A stretch of 46,114 nt of DNA from the NCBI GenBank assembly GCA_001430745.1, contig KQ482066.1, positions 1,004,429 through 1,050,542 on the forward strand, written 5' to 3'. This stretch comes from Auxenochlorella pyrenoidosa. Lineage: Eukaryota; Chlorophyta; Trebouxiophyceae; Chlorellales; Chlorellaceae. Under the pieces are notes generated by a model. It did no database searches. It was not told where the DNA came from and saw nothing but the letters and a program-made list of their open reading frames with translations. Shown here in pieces: positions 31,897 through 41,812 of this stretch (position 1 is its first letter; each line of letters starts with the position of its first letter). The position numbers and the translations under genes were made by a program.

Positions 31897-34421
31897 ATGG
31901 CAGCGCCGGATGAGGAGCAGGTGCGCAGAGGCAGCCAGTGGCTGTGCGAGGGACTGTTCTTCGGCTTTCGTGGACTGCCCAGACTCGCTCGACTGACTGC
32001 CACACGGCACTTCTAGTGCAGGAGCGCAAGAAGCAGCGGCTAGAGAGCGGCGCCTCTGCTGCCGGCACAGCCGCCGGCGCTGCCACTTCGCCAGCAACGC
32101 CTGTGGCGGCCCGGCGCACCCTGGTGCTCGTCCACGACTTGGACGAGACGCTGCTCATCTTCAACAGCCTGCTAAGCGGCTCCTGGGCGGCGGCGCACCA
32201 GCTGCGGGGTGACCCGGCCGCTGTGGCGCAGGTGGGTGCTGCTCTGTGCTACAGCCCGTGCCCGCTGCACGCTGACCAAGGCTGTGCGTGCGCTGAGCCG
32301 TGCCCAGCTTGCTATGCTAATCCGTCGGCTTGCTGGGTGCTACCCGCTCTGCAGCTGCTGCAGCTGGGGGCGCGCTGGGAGGCGGCCATCCTGCGGCTGT
32401 GCGATGAGCGCTTCTTCTTCAGCGAGGTGCGGCGCCGCCTCTGCGTGGCCGCCCCTGCCGGCTTGCTTGCTGCGGCAACGTGTGCATGCTTCTGGACCTG
32501 CTTCTCCAGCCGGCGGGCGATTCCCGGTGCCAAGCCACGCCTGCTGCCCAGTGCCGCGCCGCCTCTGCTGCCCAGCTTGTGATCTCCATGGCTGATGCTG
32601 GGGCATCCCTGTGCTGGGGCATCCCCTGGAGCTTGCACGGCAACAACCAGCTACCCTTGCAGCTCTTGAGCAGCTCAGTGCCTCAATCCACATCCGAGTG
32701 CGGTGCCAGCAAACCCAGCTTATGCCCGCCTGGCCCCTCCTGGCTGCACCGCCTCGCAGTTGGAGGAGTATGACCAGACCTGCCTGGCAGACATCCAGCC
32801 CTTCGACGATGGGCGCAGCCTGGGCGGCTACGCCTTTGCGGCAGACGGCTTCCCGCCGCCGGGGCGGCGCCACCCGCCGCACAGCCCGCAGGAGCACGCG
32901 TCCACGGCGCGCCCGGCGCCCTTTGCAGGGTGCAGTGCAGCCGGGATCACACCTCTTGCTGTAGGACCAGCTGCCGGGCTGGGAATAGCAGCGGGGGACG
33001 GGGAGCAGCCAGCAGTTGGTTGCGGCGGCGGAGGAGCAGACCAGCCAGCGGCGGCAGCAGCGGCAGCAGCGTCAGCGGCGCAGCAAGGCCCAGGAGCCTG
33101 CCTGGACTCTCCCGCTAGCCGCAGCCTGGATGCGGGGTCGTTGACCCGCCTGGCCTACCGCTTCCGCCGCATCGCGCTGCTGCACAAGTTTGGCCTGGCG
33201 GCGCTGGGCGCGGCGCAGCAGCGGCAAGAGTGGGAGGTGAGGAGGGGTGGGCTGCCGCCTGCTGGGAGCGTGGGTTTGGAAGGTACTGAAGGTACTTAAA
33301 CAAGCACCTCGAGCAGGCCTCCCTGCCTCGCCGTCCCTCCTGCCCTTGCCTCTGCCTGGGACGGCTGTGCCTGTCGGTGCCTCCTGCTTGGTGGCACCAT
33401 TTCTCTTAATCATAACTGTACCTATCGCCTCCACCGCCTTGCTCTGCACCCTCGCGCAGGCGCTTTACAACGAGACAGACAAAGTCACTGGCGGTTGGCT
33501 GTCCCACGCCTCTGCCCTGCTGGCCGCCTGCACCGCCCAGCTGGGCGGCGGCAGCATAGCGTGCGCAGCAGACGGCACAGCAGACGGGTCGGCCCCCCTG
33601 GAGGTCGTGCACGTGGCGGTTACCTCGGGCCAGCTCATCCCCTCGCTTGCCAAGCTGCTGCTGTTCAGGCTGGGGGAGCACATCCCGGCGGAGCACGTGT
33701 GGAGCTCGCGGTTTGTAGGCAAGCTGCGCTGCTTCCAGCGGGTGGCTGAGCGGTTTGGGCCCCACTGCACGTACGTCGCGATTGGTGAGTGCCGTCGGAG
33801 CAGGCGTGGGTGTTTGTGTGGGGTATGTGAGTGTGTGGAGGGGTGTGTGCCAGTGTGTGTGTGTGTGTTTGTGTTCTGGTGAATTGGGGGGCGCCTGTTC
33901 GCTTGCTGGGCCGATTAACAGCCTCCCATGTGCGGGAGGGCTCGTTGAATGAGGAGCCAACATGTGCTGGCCACTGGTGTGTTGCCACATGTGATGCATG
34001 CACTGCAGTTGAAGGGAGGGTTGTACTGGCAGCCCCATGCCTTCTGCGCCGCGCCCATGATGTTGCGCTTTCCCTGTGCAGCGCCGTAATCTAACAGCCT
34101 GCCCTTGCAACTCTGCCCCCATGCTTTGCAGGCGATGGTGCAGAGGAGGATGAGGCGGCTGCCGCCCTGGGCTGGCCATATGTGCGAGTCCTGCTGGCGC
34201 CGGCCGGCAACTACCCCGCAGAGGCGGTGCTGAGCTGGCGGCCAGATGACGCCACCGGCGGTCCGGGGCTGCCACTCACGCAGCTGACGGTGCAGCACGT
34301 GGCGCGGGCAGCGGGGCTGGGTGCGCCGCGTCCCGCTACGCCCGCTGAGGCCGCGCACGGCGGGTCTGCTGCCGCAGCGGCGCTGGAGGCGGCAGAAGGG
34401 GCCTTCTTGTGTGCTATCTGA
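31897..34421 (+). CDS. EYA: EYA-family HAD phosphatase
   Basis: Exons 31897-31920, 32022-32231, 32355-32426, 32760-33236, 33460-33784 and 34132-34421 join in phase to 465 residues, all GT-AG. It matches the Eyes-absent C-terminal domain, a Mg-dependent HAD tyrosine phosphatase: motif I VHDLDETLLIFNSLLSG (nucleophile and acid Asp of DxD), VHVAVTSGQLIPSLAKLLLF, FVGKLRCFQRVAERFG (motif III Lys) and CTYVAIGDGAEEDEAA (motif IV acids). A long poorly conserved insert (exon 4) ends in YRFRRIALLHKFG. The short N-terminus (MAAPDEEQERKKQRLE) lacks the animal transactivation region, as in plant EYA proteins. The start at 31897 gives an 8-residue first exon that joins exon 2 in phase 0. A role in dephosphorylating nuclear or cytosolic phosphotyrosine substrates is inferred from family. 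Confidence 0.9.
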
Positions 34422-35593
34422 CAGCTGGTGGCTGCACCAAATGCACTCACCGCATGGCTCGGCCGTAGAGCAAGTTGGAAGCCCTTGCAAGCTTGATTGG
34501 CGCACTCGATTTTATCTCACTCGCTGTAGCATCATCAAACCAGCCTTTTGATTCTTAGTTCACTGCTTTCTGACCCCTTTACGCCGGTTGGTTGCTGCCC
34601 ACCTTACGGCGCCTCTGTCACCCCTCAATTTTGCATTGACAGCAACGAGCGAGCGTTACTCAAACAAACGCACTCCCCAAGTGTTGATTGTCCCACCCCA
34701 CCCCGCCCATCCGCCAAATTTCATCATGCTGCCATGAAGCCAGACCTGCACGGCATGGCTGCCTTTTCACGACAAGTCTTCCCTCGAGTCCTCAGCCTGC
34801 ACCCCACTTTTGGCCAGCGCTGCTGCTAAGCATGGCTAGTGCCAGCGCGCCAGGCCTTTTGCACCTAGATCCTGCGCGGCTCGCTTTTCCTCATGAGGGC
34901 CTGTGACCCTGCTGTTTCCTTTGCTGCATACACTCAGCGACAAGCCCTTGAACAGAGCAGCCTGCGCATGGCAGGAGACGGAGGGCTGCTCTGGTCTCTA
35001 GGCCTGCAGGTGAATGCATGCCAGCATACTGAGCACAGAAGATTGCAAAAATTCCTTGCAGCGTCAAACAAGCCAGCCGGCTTCGTGTCCATCAGCCAGC
35101 TTTCACCCTCCATGGAGCCCGCTGTGCATGGCGCTGCTCAGCTTCTGCACATGCTGGCAGCACCCCACAGGTCTGGAGTCGGGAAGGGGCTGCGACCGCA
35201 CTCACGAGCAGTGTGGACCCCTTGCTGAAGAATGTGCGTTTACACGCCACTCTGATGGAGCGGGAGGACACTGGAAAGAGCGAACCGTCATGATTCTGGG
35301 TTGAAATGAAAGAATAGTGCCACCATGGGCGGGGTTTTGCTCTTCTCAGGTCGGGTACAGGGCAGGGAGGGCAAGCTGCCGGTGTGTCCGAGGGGCGGCG
35401 CCACGGGGTGCGGCCGCGCTGGCACAGACTCCGTGGCGTTCGCGCCGCGCCCCTGCCGGCTGACAAGCTGTTGGGTAGTGGCCGCATGCCGCGCCGTGAG
35501 CACCAGTTGCAGGGAGAGGGGGCTCCTCAGCCACTGCGCCCGTGCCTACGACGCTGGCGTCATCGCAGCCGAGCTGGTCCCAGCCGGGCCAGC
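34422..35593. other. Convergent intergenic region between EYA and PETN
   Basis: Should hold the EYA 3' UTR and the PETN 3' UTR. On the minus strand TGTAA occurs at 35244-35240, about 350 bp beyond the PETN stop, a plausible polyadenylation signal. Between about 34560 and 35200 I see open frames but no recognisable gene. Confidence 0.5.
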
Positions 35594-36368
35594 TCACAGG
35601 CCGGAGCGGCCCCACACCACCAGGGACAGAGAGAAGGAGAACATCACGGCGGTGGCGGCCCAGCCCAGCTGCACGATCAGGGGCTCGCCCTGCAGACAGA
35701 GCAGCGGAGGGGAGCGGGCTGAGCAGGGGTCGAGATGCTGCAAGGGCTGGCTTCTGTGCAGTATCCATGCCACTGTGAAATTCATGCCTACGTTTACGTC
35801 AATGCACTAGGCCGTTGCACTAGGCCGTAAGGCTGCATGGTGTCTGCATCAACTGCCAGCTCTACAACGCAAATACGAATTGTGGGCAGCGTCCACCCTG
35901 CCGGCAAGATAGCGGTAAGACACAAAGACTCACCGCAGCCACAGTCATGGCCTCCTGGGCAGCCTGGGCAGCGGGGGCAACGGCCAGGGCAGCCGCAGAC
36001 AGGGCAGCCACAGCGGCGGCCTGCAACAGGGCGGGGGCCCGGGTGACGGTGCAAGGGCAGACGTCAGTGGGGCCGAGGCGCCAAGCACTGCCGCGCATTG
36101 CCCCTGGACCGTCCGTAGCGCCACTTGAGCAGCATATGCTGTCACATGGTGGCCGGGTGGGTGCTGCGGCAAGCCTTGGCCGCTGGCGCATCAAGAAGGG
36201 TGTAGGAGGGAGGGCGCTCTGGCCAGCACCTCCTCCATTCCACATGCGCACCTTCTGCTCCTGCTTCACAGCCTGCACCCGCACGGCGCCCACGCGACGA
36301 GCGGCGCGGGGAGCCACAGCCGCACGGCTGGGCAGCACGCACTTCTGGCTCAGAGCCGCGGCCACCAT
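35594..36368 (-). CDS. PETN: PetN, cytochrome b6f subunit VIII, nuclear-encoded precursor
   Basis: Exons (minus) 36368-36252, 36020-35934 and 35689-35594 join in phase 0 to 99 residues. The last exon encodes [20 protein letters not shown] followed by RSGL, near-identical to plastid-encoded PetN of land plants ([20 protein letters not shown]), a one-helix subunit needed for b6f assembly and stability. Exon 1 (39 residues, Ala/Arg/Ser/Val, no acids in the first 34) is a chloroplast transit peptide. Exon 2 is a second hydrophobic Ala-rich segment ending APAAQA, an AxA-type site, then [12 protein letters not shown], so the leader looks bipartite as for thylakoid import. Exons map neatly to transit peptide, thylakoid signal and mature helix. 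Both introns are GT-AG. It is divergent from AAR2, with a long shared upstream region. Confidence 0.93.
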
Positions 36369-37457
36369 GGTTCCCTGATGTAAGGAGATGGCGTAGAGGT
36401 GCGATGGGCGAGGGCCAGAGGCGGGGCCAGCCGCGATGAAGGGCACTCTGAGCCGATAACTTTCTTCCCGACGCAAGCGCCCATTTTTGGCGGTTTCTGG
36501 TGTCCAACGGCTGTGTTTCTGCGTCCTGGTGGTACTCTGGAGCGTTTAGGGTCGCGCTGAGGGCACAGCGGCTGTCACCCTGTTCCGCTGCCCTTTGGCG
36601 CTCCCTAGCTGAGCCCTGCATCGGTGCAGCATCGCAACACACTTGCAGGGCGCAATGCAGCACGGTTTGTTCTGCAGGTGACAGCGAGATCTTGTACAGC
36701 AGCCGCACTGGCACCGCTTGACCGCCAACCCCAGCTTTCGGCGACAGCTGCTGCCATAGGGGCTTGCCGGCAGCAGGCCCAGCTGTACATGCATACCTGC
36801 TGGACTGGATATCAATATGACCCGTCATGTGCGCACCATGATAGGACAGGATGGACCCACACCTCGTGCTAGCAATGGCCGCACCAGAGGACAACAGAGC
36901 CATGTTGCCACCTTTCCGCATGACTTCGTGTCTGTCGCATTGTCACAGTCGAGAGCACGCTGCTTTCTGTGCAACCTGCGTCTGCTTATGCATGGTGGCG
37001 ACGATATGCGGCACAGAAGACAGAGCAGGCGCATGTATCTGACTGTTCCCTAACAGGGTGCTTCTCTCCAGAGCCTGTTTGTGTGCTGCATTGGCGGCAC
37101 AGAAACGTGCCAACCCTGTTGGACTGGTAATTCCCTGTCAACCGCTCTGTGCTGTCGGTGCTTCTGAAGCAATGAAGAATATATGCCTTGCTGGCAGCCC
37201 GGAGCAGCACCCTTTGCACGTTCATGGCAAAGCTGTTGCGACGCAGAGTGTCATTCGTGCACAGGCGGCCTCCTCCACGCTGACCAGCTGAAAACACTGG
37301 AACTGTAAATCTAGCCGCTGGATGGGAGAAGGACAAATGAATTGGAGCTCGCATGGAAGAGCCCGGCAAAACAACTCGGCGTGCCCGCCACCTGCAGATG
37401 CAGGTGCTGGACATGCATGGGGGTCCCAGACCTGGCTTCTTTCATCGGATCGCAGCG
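36369..37457. promoter_or_regulatory. Long divergent upstream region between PETN and AAR2
   Basis: About 1.1 kb without a recognisable gene, less GC-rich than the exons. Light-responsive PETN control elements would be expected here but none can be named. In-frame ATGs at 37353, 37398 and 37416 might extend AAR2 upstream. Confidence 0.4.
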
Positions 37458-40400
37458 ATGACGTCCTCAGCACCCTATACAGTGCGCTTGGATGCCGAGT
37501 CGGCTCGAGAACTGGCTCAGCGGGGCGGCACCGTCCTGCTGCTTGACGTGCCAGAGGGCTCGGCGATCGGGGTGGATCAGCAGGCAAGCTGCAGTGAAGA
37601 CGCGCGCAACGAGGCGCCGAGCGAAACTGGGCTGCCCATGCTGCCGCCGCCGCCGCTGCCGCCAGCACCGCAGCGAAGCGCCACCCCCTGCCCCCTCGGC
37701 ACGGCACTGTGGCACTGCCCTGCAGACCTTCCTGGTGGGTCCCAAGTTCAAGGGCGTCAAGATGGTGCCGCCCGGCACCCACCTGGTGTCGTACAACGCC
37801 TCGAGCGGGCACGGCGACTTTGGGCCCACCACCAGCTTCTTCCTGACCCTCAAGGCTGGCCAGGCGAGCCGCCACGGCGCCTTGCGCCGCGCACGGCATG
37901 CGCCTCTGCAGTTGCGCAGCCTGTCCCGCTGGACCTTGCCTGCCCCGTGCTGACGGGCGCGTGCTGCAGCCCATGAGCTGGCACGAGACTACAGTCCACA
38001 GCGGGTCGACAGATCGCTTCCCAGCTGCTAGCTCTGCCGTAGGTCGTTGTTCGCAAGTGGAATGGGCCCAATGAGGTCCTGGAGCCCATCGAAGACGAGG
38101 ATGAGGTTAGCAGCAGTGAAGCAGGCCTGGGTTGGCAGGGTGGCTGGGGACAGCGGTGTGGACCGCAGCGAGTGTGCCGCGTATGGCGTCCCCTCTGCCC
38201 AGCAGGCGCCCTGGCTGGCTCCAGATCCGTCCAGCACGCCATGCAAGAGCCTCAGACCCCCTGCTCCGCCAAAGTGGATGCTGCACTTGGCCAGCAAACT
38301 TCGTCTGGCCGCGTGGTTCCTCTGCGCTGGCCAGCACCCTCACTGCCCCCATACGATGTCCCTGGCAGCCATCCAATGGCATCCCCCCTCCCTGCTGGCT
38401 GGCTGTTGCACCCGTCTCAGCCGATTAGGTGCATGCCCCTCGCTGCAGGCCGGGCGCTTCACCCACGCCGTCAGGACCTTCCAGCTGGACCAGTTCCTGG
38501 CGCCCTACGACCTGGCCTCCTACAACCGCTGGCGCCAGCTGTCCAGCCACGTCAGCGCCGACGTCGTGGACGCGGTGCAGCCCGTGGGCGGCAACATCAG
38601 CGTGCTGGCAGAGGCAGACCCCGCGGCGCTGCGCCCCGCCACGGCGGCCGAGGAGGCGCTGTACGAGCAGCTGAAGCAGGGGCACGAGGCGCAGGCGGCG
38701 GCGCAGGACGCGGCGCAGCAGGGCGGGGCGGCCGGTGCCGATGCTGGGGCGGGGACGGAGGGCATGCAGGTGGACCAGCAGCCCGGCACCGGCGCGGCCG
38801 CCGCAGGCGACGAGCAGCAGCAGCAGGGGCGGCAGGAGGGCGCGGCGGGACGGTGGGCGGCAGCGCCGCACGCGGGGCGCTGCTTCTTCACGCCGCTGCC
38901 ACGGCTGGTCAAGCGCGGCGGGCTGACCCCGGCGGAGCTCACAGGTGGGTGGCCCCGGCCTGCCTGCAGGCGCCCACACAGCCGCACATGGCGCAGGCAG
39001 CGCATCCACCTCTCTGCTCAACGCAGCGCTCCGCTGGTGCTGGTGTATCCTGCCTGCCTGCAGCACATGAGCTGCCACCCCCCCCCGCCCACCCAACATG
39101 CGGCTCACACACACACACACCACACACTGTGGCCCACGTGCCCCCCTGCTTCAGCCCTGAACCTGGACAAGTCGCGGGTGCTGGAAGAGGTCCTGGACAA
39201 GCACTTCAAGGGCAGCGAGGAGGCCTTCCTGGGTGAGGGGCCGCCCCTGCTCCCCCGACCCGCCACGCCATCTCTCTTGCTGCCATGGCTGGCCGGCTCT
39301 CCAATTCCCCCTTTGGGCCATCCGCCCTGCTACACCCCAGCGCATCCAGCCCTCCCAGCCAGCAGCCCTGGCAGAGCAGCGGCTGACCCGCTCCGCACCC
39401 TGTCCAGCCCCCTCCCCCACACACCCACACACCCCCACCACACACGCGTACACACACACACACACCACCACCCCTGCAGGCGAGTTCCAGTTTGCTTTCC
39501 TGGCCTTCCTGGTGGGCCAGTCGCTGGAGGCCTTTGCCCAGTGGAAGGCCTATCTGTGCCTCATGTTTGGCTGCGACGACGCGCCGCTGGGGCGCCGCGC
39601 CGCCCTCTTTGCCGCCTTTCTCAAGGCCTTGCACGCGCAGCTGGAGCACAGCCTGGCGCCGGTGAGCAGCGGGAGCAGGCCTGGAGGCCCGGGAGGGGCC
39701 GCTGGGGGCTTGAACGCTGGGCTGGGGCGGCTCGGCTGGCAGCGGGCAGGCTGCAGGTTGAGCCTCCTCTGCGCTGCGTTGCCTGGGGGGCGGCCCCTTT
39801 TGCGCCCGCCCCGAGGCAGCGCAGATGCTCGGCCGAGCGGGAAGCCACTGGCAGAGGCAGCGTATTAAACGTTCGCGGCGCGCTGTCTGGCCCGCTGCGC
39901 CGCAGGGCCGGCCCAAGGCGGCCCAGGCGCAGCCGCTGGGCGAGCCGCTGGTGGATGAGCTGCTGCAGGACAGCTTCCTGCGCCGCATCACCACCCAGTT
40001 CTTCGCCATGCTGCACGAGGAGCGGGGGCAGGTGCAGCCCGAGCTGGCGGAGCAGGCGAGCCTGGCCCACGGCTCTACACTGTGCATGCATGCATGCATG
40101 CATCGGCTGGCCCTCGTAGTATTGGGCGCTGCCTGTGGGGGAGGTTCGCAGACAGGTGGCTAGGGTCGGTGTGAGTGCATCCAGCTGTTCAACCCTGAAT
40201 ATCATTGTGAGTTGCCTCTTCTGCTTCAGCCTTTGGTTCGTGCTCACGGTGCCTGGGGGGCGCCAGGCTGGGATGCCCACTGTCTCCGATCCTGTCAACA
40301 GCTGCCCCTGCTTGCTGACGCCCGGTCCCTGTGCAGGCTGCCGCCGTCAGCAGCGTGCTGCAGCGCACGCTGGGCTGGGGCGTACAGGTGGTGACGGACC

Positions 40401-40471
40401 TTGGCGACAGCGAGGAGGATGAGGATGCCCCTGTTCTTGTCGAGGGGGTGGAGCTGCCAGAGGGCTCCTGA
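37458..40471 (+). CDS. AAR2: AAR2 protein (U5 snRNP assembly factor)
   Basis: Exons 37458-37583, 37726-37863, 38043-38105, 38449-38944, 39155-39232, 39480-39661, 39906-40055 and 40337-40471 give 455 residues in phase. AAR2 binds Prp8 and holds back Brr2 during U5 snRNP maturation. Visible family signature: GGTVLLLDVPEGSAIGVD, then FLVGPKFKGVKMVPPGTHLV, FGPTTSFFLTLKAGQ, VVVRKWNGPNEVL, FQLDQFLAPYDLASYNRWR (start of the helical domain), KSRVLEEVLDKHFKG, and EFQFAFLAFLVGQSLEAFAQW, followed by a C-terminal helical part with acidic DSEEDEDAP. A low-complexity Ala/Gln/Gly insert lies at about 38680-38870. Introns after 37583, 37863 and 40055 begin with GC (CAG|GCAAGC, CAG|GCGAGC, CAG|GCGAGC). The start chosen matches the family N-terminus; 37353 is an alternative adding 35 residues. 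Confidence 0.92.
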
Positions 40472-41139
40472 CACGAGTCTGCGGACGCCAGAGTTCTTTG
40501 CGCCAGCGCTAGCGGCGATGAGCAATCGGCTGCGGTTTGCAGGATGCAAGGTGCTTCCATATGCAGTATGGCATGCGGTTTTAGCACTGCTCAATGCTGC
40601 ATGGTGACAATTCTGCTGCAGGAGTGGGCAGGAGGCATAAGGTTGGATGGCGGCAACGGGTGGGCACCACCAGTGCCTGACCGAGGCCTTTCCCCGTGCT
40701 GTCCTTAGCTTTTCAATTCGAACATAAAGTCCTTGAAGTGGACACGACTCCCTGCTAGGCCCAGCACGCCTTGCGAATCATGATGATTCGGGCCAGCTTC
40801 GGGCAGCAATCGGTCGCTGCGTGCATCTCGGAGCGCTGACCAAACTCATAACAGCATATTTGCACAGCAGCCGCTAAAAACAGACAAGAGAGAAGAGAGG
40901 TTGCCTGCCATGGCGCAGGTGTGGCCCCCCGAACCCCCGCTTGCGCATATATTGAGTCTTGCAGCACTGTTGAACCTATATGCTAACGATCTTGGCTGCC
41001 GGACTGCCCTGCAGGTTGCGGCGCCAGTATTCGTGTGCCAGGCGCACCCACCCCGCCGCAGCAGCAGGCAAGAAGTAGAACAGATCGTGTTTGATGTCGG
41101 TTAGCTGATGATACCCGGCCCGAGCATCGGGACGAGACC
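40472..41139. other. Intergenic: AAR2 3' UTR and upstream region of the GIY-YIG gene
   Basis: Includes a short AT-richer stretch near 40710-40870. A first exon of the next gene may lie here, because that gene has no in-frame ATG in its first recognised exon; I could not identify it. Confidence 0.4.
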
Positions 41140-41765
41140 TTGCTGACCGCCGCCGCCGCTGCTGCCGCCCCTGCTGCTGTCCCTTGCAGCGCCCGCCAGC
41201 CTGGCCAGGCTGCTGCATTTCTTGGCGCGCTCCATCAGAGGCGTTGCAGCAGCCTCTCGGGGCGCCCGGCCGTGCCCGGGGCCTCGTCGCTAGGGCGGCA
41301 GCAGCAGCGCAGCACCCGCGCGGCGCCCCCACCTGCTGCGGCTGCCTCGACGGCGGCGCCCACCCTGGACAGTTTGGAGTTTTACCCCGTGCTGACGGTG
41401 CAGGGCTACGTTGTGCCCGAAGTGCCAGAGGGCACCGAGGTGGGTGGCCGGCCAGTGCTGCAATGTGCCGCACCTGTTGCAAAACCAACACAGCTGTCAA
41501 GTGCCGCAGGCAGTTTCGAAGGGCGGCCCAGCATGCCCGGTGCGCCTGCCCGCCTGGCTCCTCCTGCCTGGCGGCCCCCCCTTCACCCTCCCTCCCCCCC
41601 CTGCACCCCCGGTCCAGGCCACTGTGTTTGCGCTGTACGACGAGGCCCGCACCCTCCAGTACGTCGGCTTCTCCAAGGGGCTGCGCGACACGCTGCGCAC
41701 GCTCTTCAGCCGGCGGCCCGAGAAGACGCACTACTTCAAGTGAGGCCCCTGAAGGGGGCCGGGGC

Positions 41766-41812
<47 letters not shown>

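Noticed and set aside
35594..35689. PetM, PsbX or another single-helix photosystem subunit
   Set aside because: The end [12 protein letters not shown] is specific to PetN; the other small subunits have different C-termini.
36142..36921. 259-residue minus-strand frame upstream of PETN
   Set aside because: It passes through the PETN first exon in another frame and has no motif; treated as upstream region.
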